From CAZUHK01 sp964620345 (lineage in GTDB: Bacteria > Planctomycetota > Phycisphaerae > Phycisphaerales > Zrk34): a DNA stretch of 14,678 nucleotides. Position 1 is the stretch's first letter. Each line of letters starts with the position of its first letter. The notes under the pieces are model-generated. The model ran no database searches and was not told where the DNA came from. It was given only the letters and a program-made list of their open reading frames with translations. The stretch lies in assembly GCA_964620345.1 (NCBI GenBank), contig CAZUHK010000065.1, positions 1 through 14,678 on the forward strand, read 5' to 3'. Below are positions 14,267-14,678 of this stretch, in pieces. Position numbers and translations under genes: made by a program.

Positions 14267-14526
14267 ATTCACCACAGAGAACACAGAGAACACAGACGTA
14301 TAGGTGATTCAATGATTTACAACACACTTTGCCTTGCTTGATTTCTGACGGGCTGTATTTTCAGATGGGTCAAACGCCCCGCGAAATACGACGCAAGTCG
14401 CCGTCATTAAAAATCTTCGATCTCTCTGTGTCCTCAGTTCCCGCTCTGCGACTCATGCTCTGCGTAGCGCTTCGCAGAGCGGAGAGCGGCGCTCCGCTGC
14501 GCAGCACGAGGTTCTCAGTGGTGAAT
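14267..14526. repeat. Fold-back repeat with CACAGAGAA/TTCTCTGTG-type arms
   Basis: The left end is ATTCACCACAGAGAACACAG followed by AGAACACAGAC (14267-14297). The right end contains CTCTGTGTCCTCAGTTC (14424-14440) and finishes GTTCTCAGTGGTGAAT (14511-14526), the inverse complement of the left end with one mismatch in 16. Within the right half, CTCTGCG (14458-14464) and CGCAGAG (14473-14479) make a perfect 7-bp stem, and GCTCTGCG occurs twice (14443-14450, 14457-14464). There is no transposase. It looks like a small non-autonomous or dispersed fold-back element of about 260 bp. Confidence 0.65.
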
Positions 14527-14531
14527 CTTTT

Positions 14532-14651
14532 GGGGTAGTCGTCATCGTCGCCGCCCTGATCCGCGGGCTGGTGGTAGGCGGCCTTGTACCACTCATCCTC
14601 GGTGGGGATGGACACCTGGTTGCGAACGCCATCAACACAAGGGGCGATGAT
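14532..14651 (-). pseudogene. Fragment of a formylglycine-generating-enzyme/SUMF1-like domain
   Basis: On the minus strand, the frame after the TAA at 14654-14652 reads through GVRNQVSIPTEDEWYKAAYH and on to DDDDYP. The core IPTEDEWYKAAY is the very characteristic (R/S)LPTEDEW-x-KAAY motif of FGE-sulfatase/SUMF1-type domains, found in formylglycine-generating enzymes and many secreted planctomycete proteins. Upstream, the frame is closed by a stop only 13 codons before the motif. Downstream, the coding similarity ends where the right arm of the fold-back repeat begins (RFTTEN onwards is repeat-encoded). The domain is normally over 200 aa, so this is a remnant of about 40 residues. A less likely alternative is an intact gene with a frameshift in or near this end of the window. 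Confidence 0.6.
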
Positions 14652-14678
14652 TTACAAGTCGGCGCTGATACGCGCTTT

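Larger units (their letters stand above)
14130..14531. other. Non-coding region after the tRNA, with terminator-like hairpins and a fold-back repeat
   Basis: No gene is supported here. The stretch holds two G+C-rich hairpins (14148-14163 and 14167-14190), then AT-richer sequence with the CACAGAGAA fold-back repeat (14267-14526). Small open frames have no ribosome-binding site or recognisable product. Confidence 0.6.

Overview
This is a high-G+C chromosomal window. G+C-ending codons dominate most genes, and long antisense frames stay open by chance. The mix of families (tandem FAD oxidoreductase, AP-endonuclease-2-fold isomerase, secreted proteins of unknown function, a formylglycine-enzyme-like fragment, inverted repeats of short AATGAC and CACAGAGAA motifs) suggests a Planctomycetota-type bacterium, perhaps Phycisphaerae. 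This placement is inference; no rRNA or marker gene is present. The window looks like ordinary chromosome with one small accessory patch. I see no CRISPR array, phage or transposase.

Layout. Positions 1-5545 carry four minus-strand genes, in transcription order: a 977-aa double FAD-dependent oxidoreductase, a P-loop/nucleoside-deoxyribosyltransferase-like protein, a sugar phosphate isomerase/epimerase, and the start of a secreted protein that runs off the left edge. Hairpins built from AATGAC-type heptamers separate the first three. A YmdB-like phosphodiesterase (5685-6497, plus) diverges from the oxidoreductase. It meets head-on, with no gap, a small lipoprotein gene, which lies downstream of a CysQ/Hal2-type nucleotidase (6984-7976, minus). 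Divergent from that, on the plus strand, are a QueC/ExsB-like protein with an altered PP-loop, a nitrilase-family amidohydrolase and a GNAT acetyltransferase. The last two are in one reading frame, separated only by TAA-GCC, and resemble the two halves of a known GNAT-nitrilase fusion.

Positions 10402-11545 are different. They hold a lower-G+C TM2-like membrane protein gene flanked by two diverged direct copies of a ~130-bp sequence. Each copy is followed by a candidate promoter. Then come a secreted ThuA/DUF4350-like protein (11546-12424), a secreted alpha/beta-hydrolase (12632-14005) and a tRNA with anticodon CAT that looks like tRNA-Ile2. The right end has no intact gene. It holds a fold-back repeat abutting a fragment of a formylglycine-generating-enzyme-like domain.

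Functional reading. CysQ (pAp turnover) and YmdB (a 2',3'-cNMP phosphodiesterase-type enzyme) are housekeeping nucleotide phosphatases. The oxidoreductase, isomerase and secreted proteins fit carbohydrate or organic-matter catabolism. The most notable points are the split nitrilase/GNAT pair, two nucleotide-binding proteins with altered signature loops (QueC-like and P-loop), the repeat-flanked TM2 gene, and a recurring -10-like motif placed where leaderless transcripts would start. All family names come from reading motifs; no search was run.
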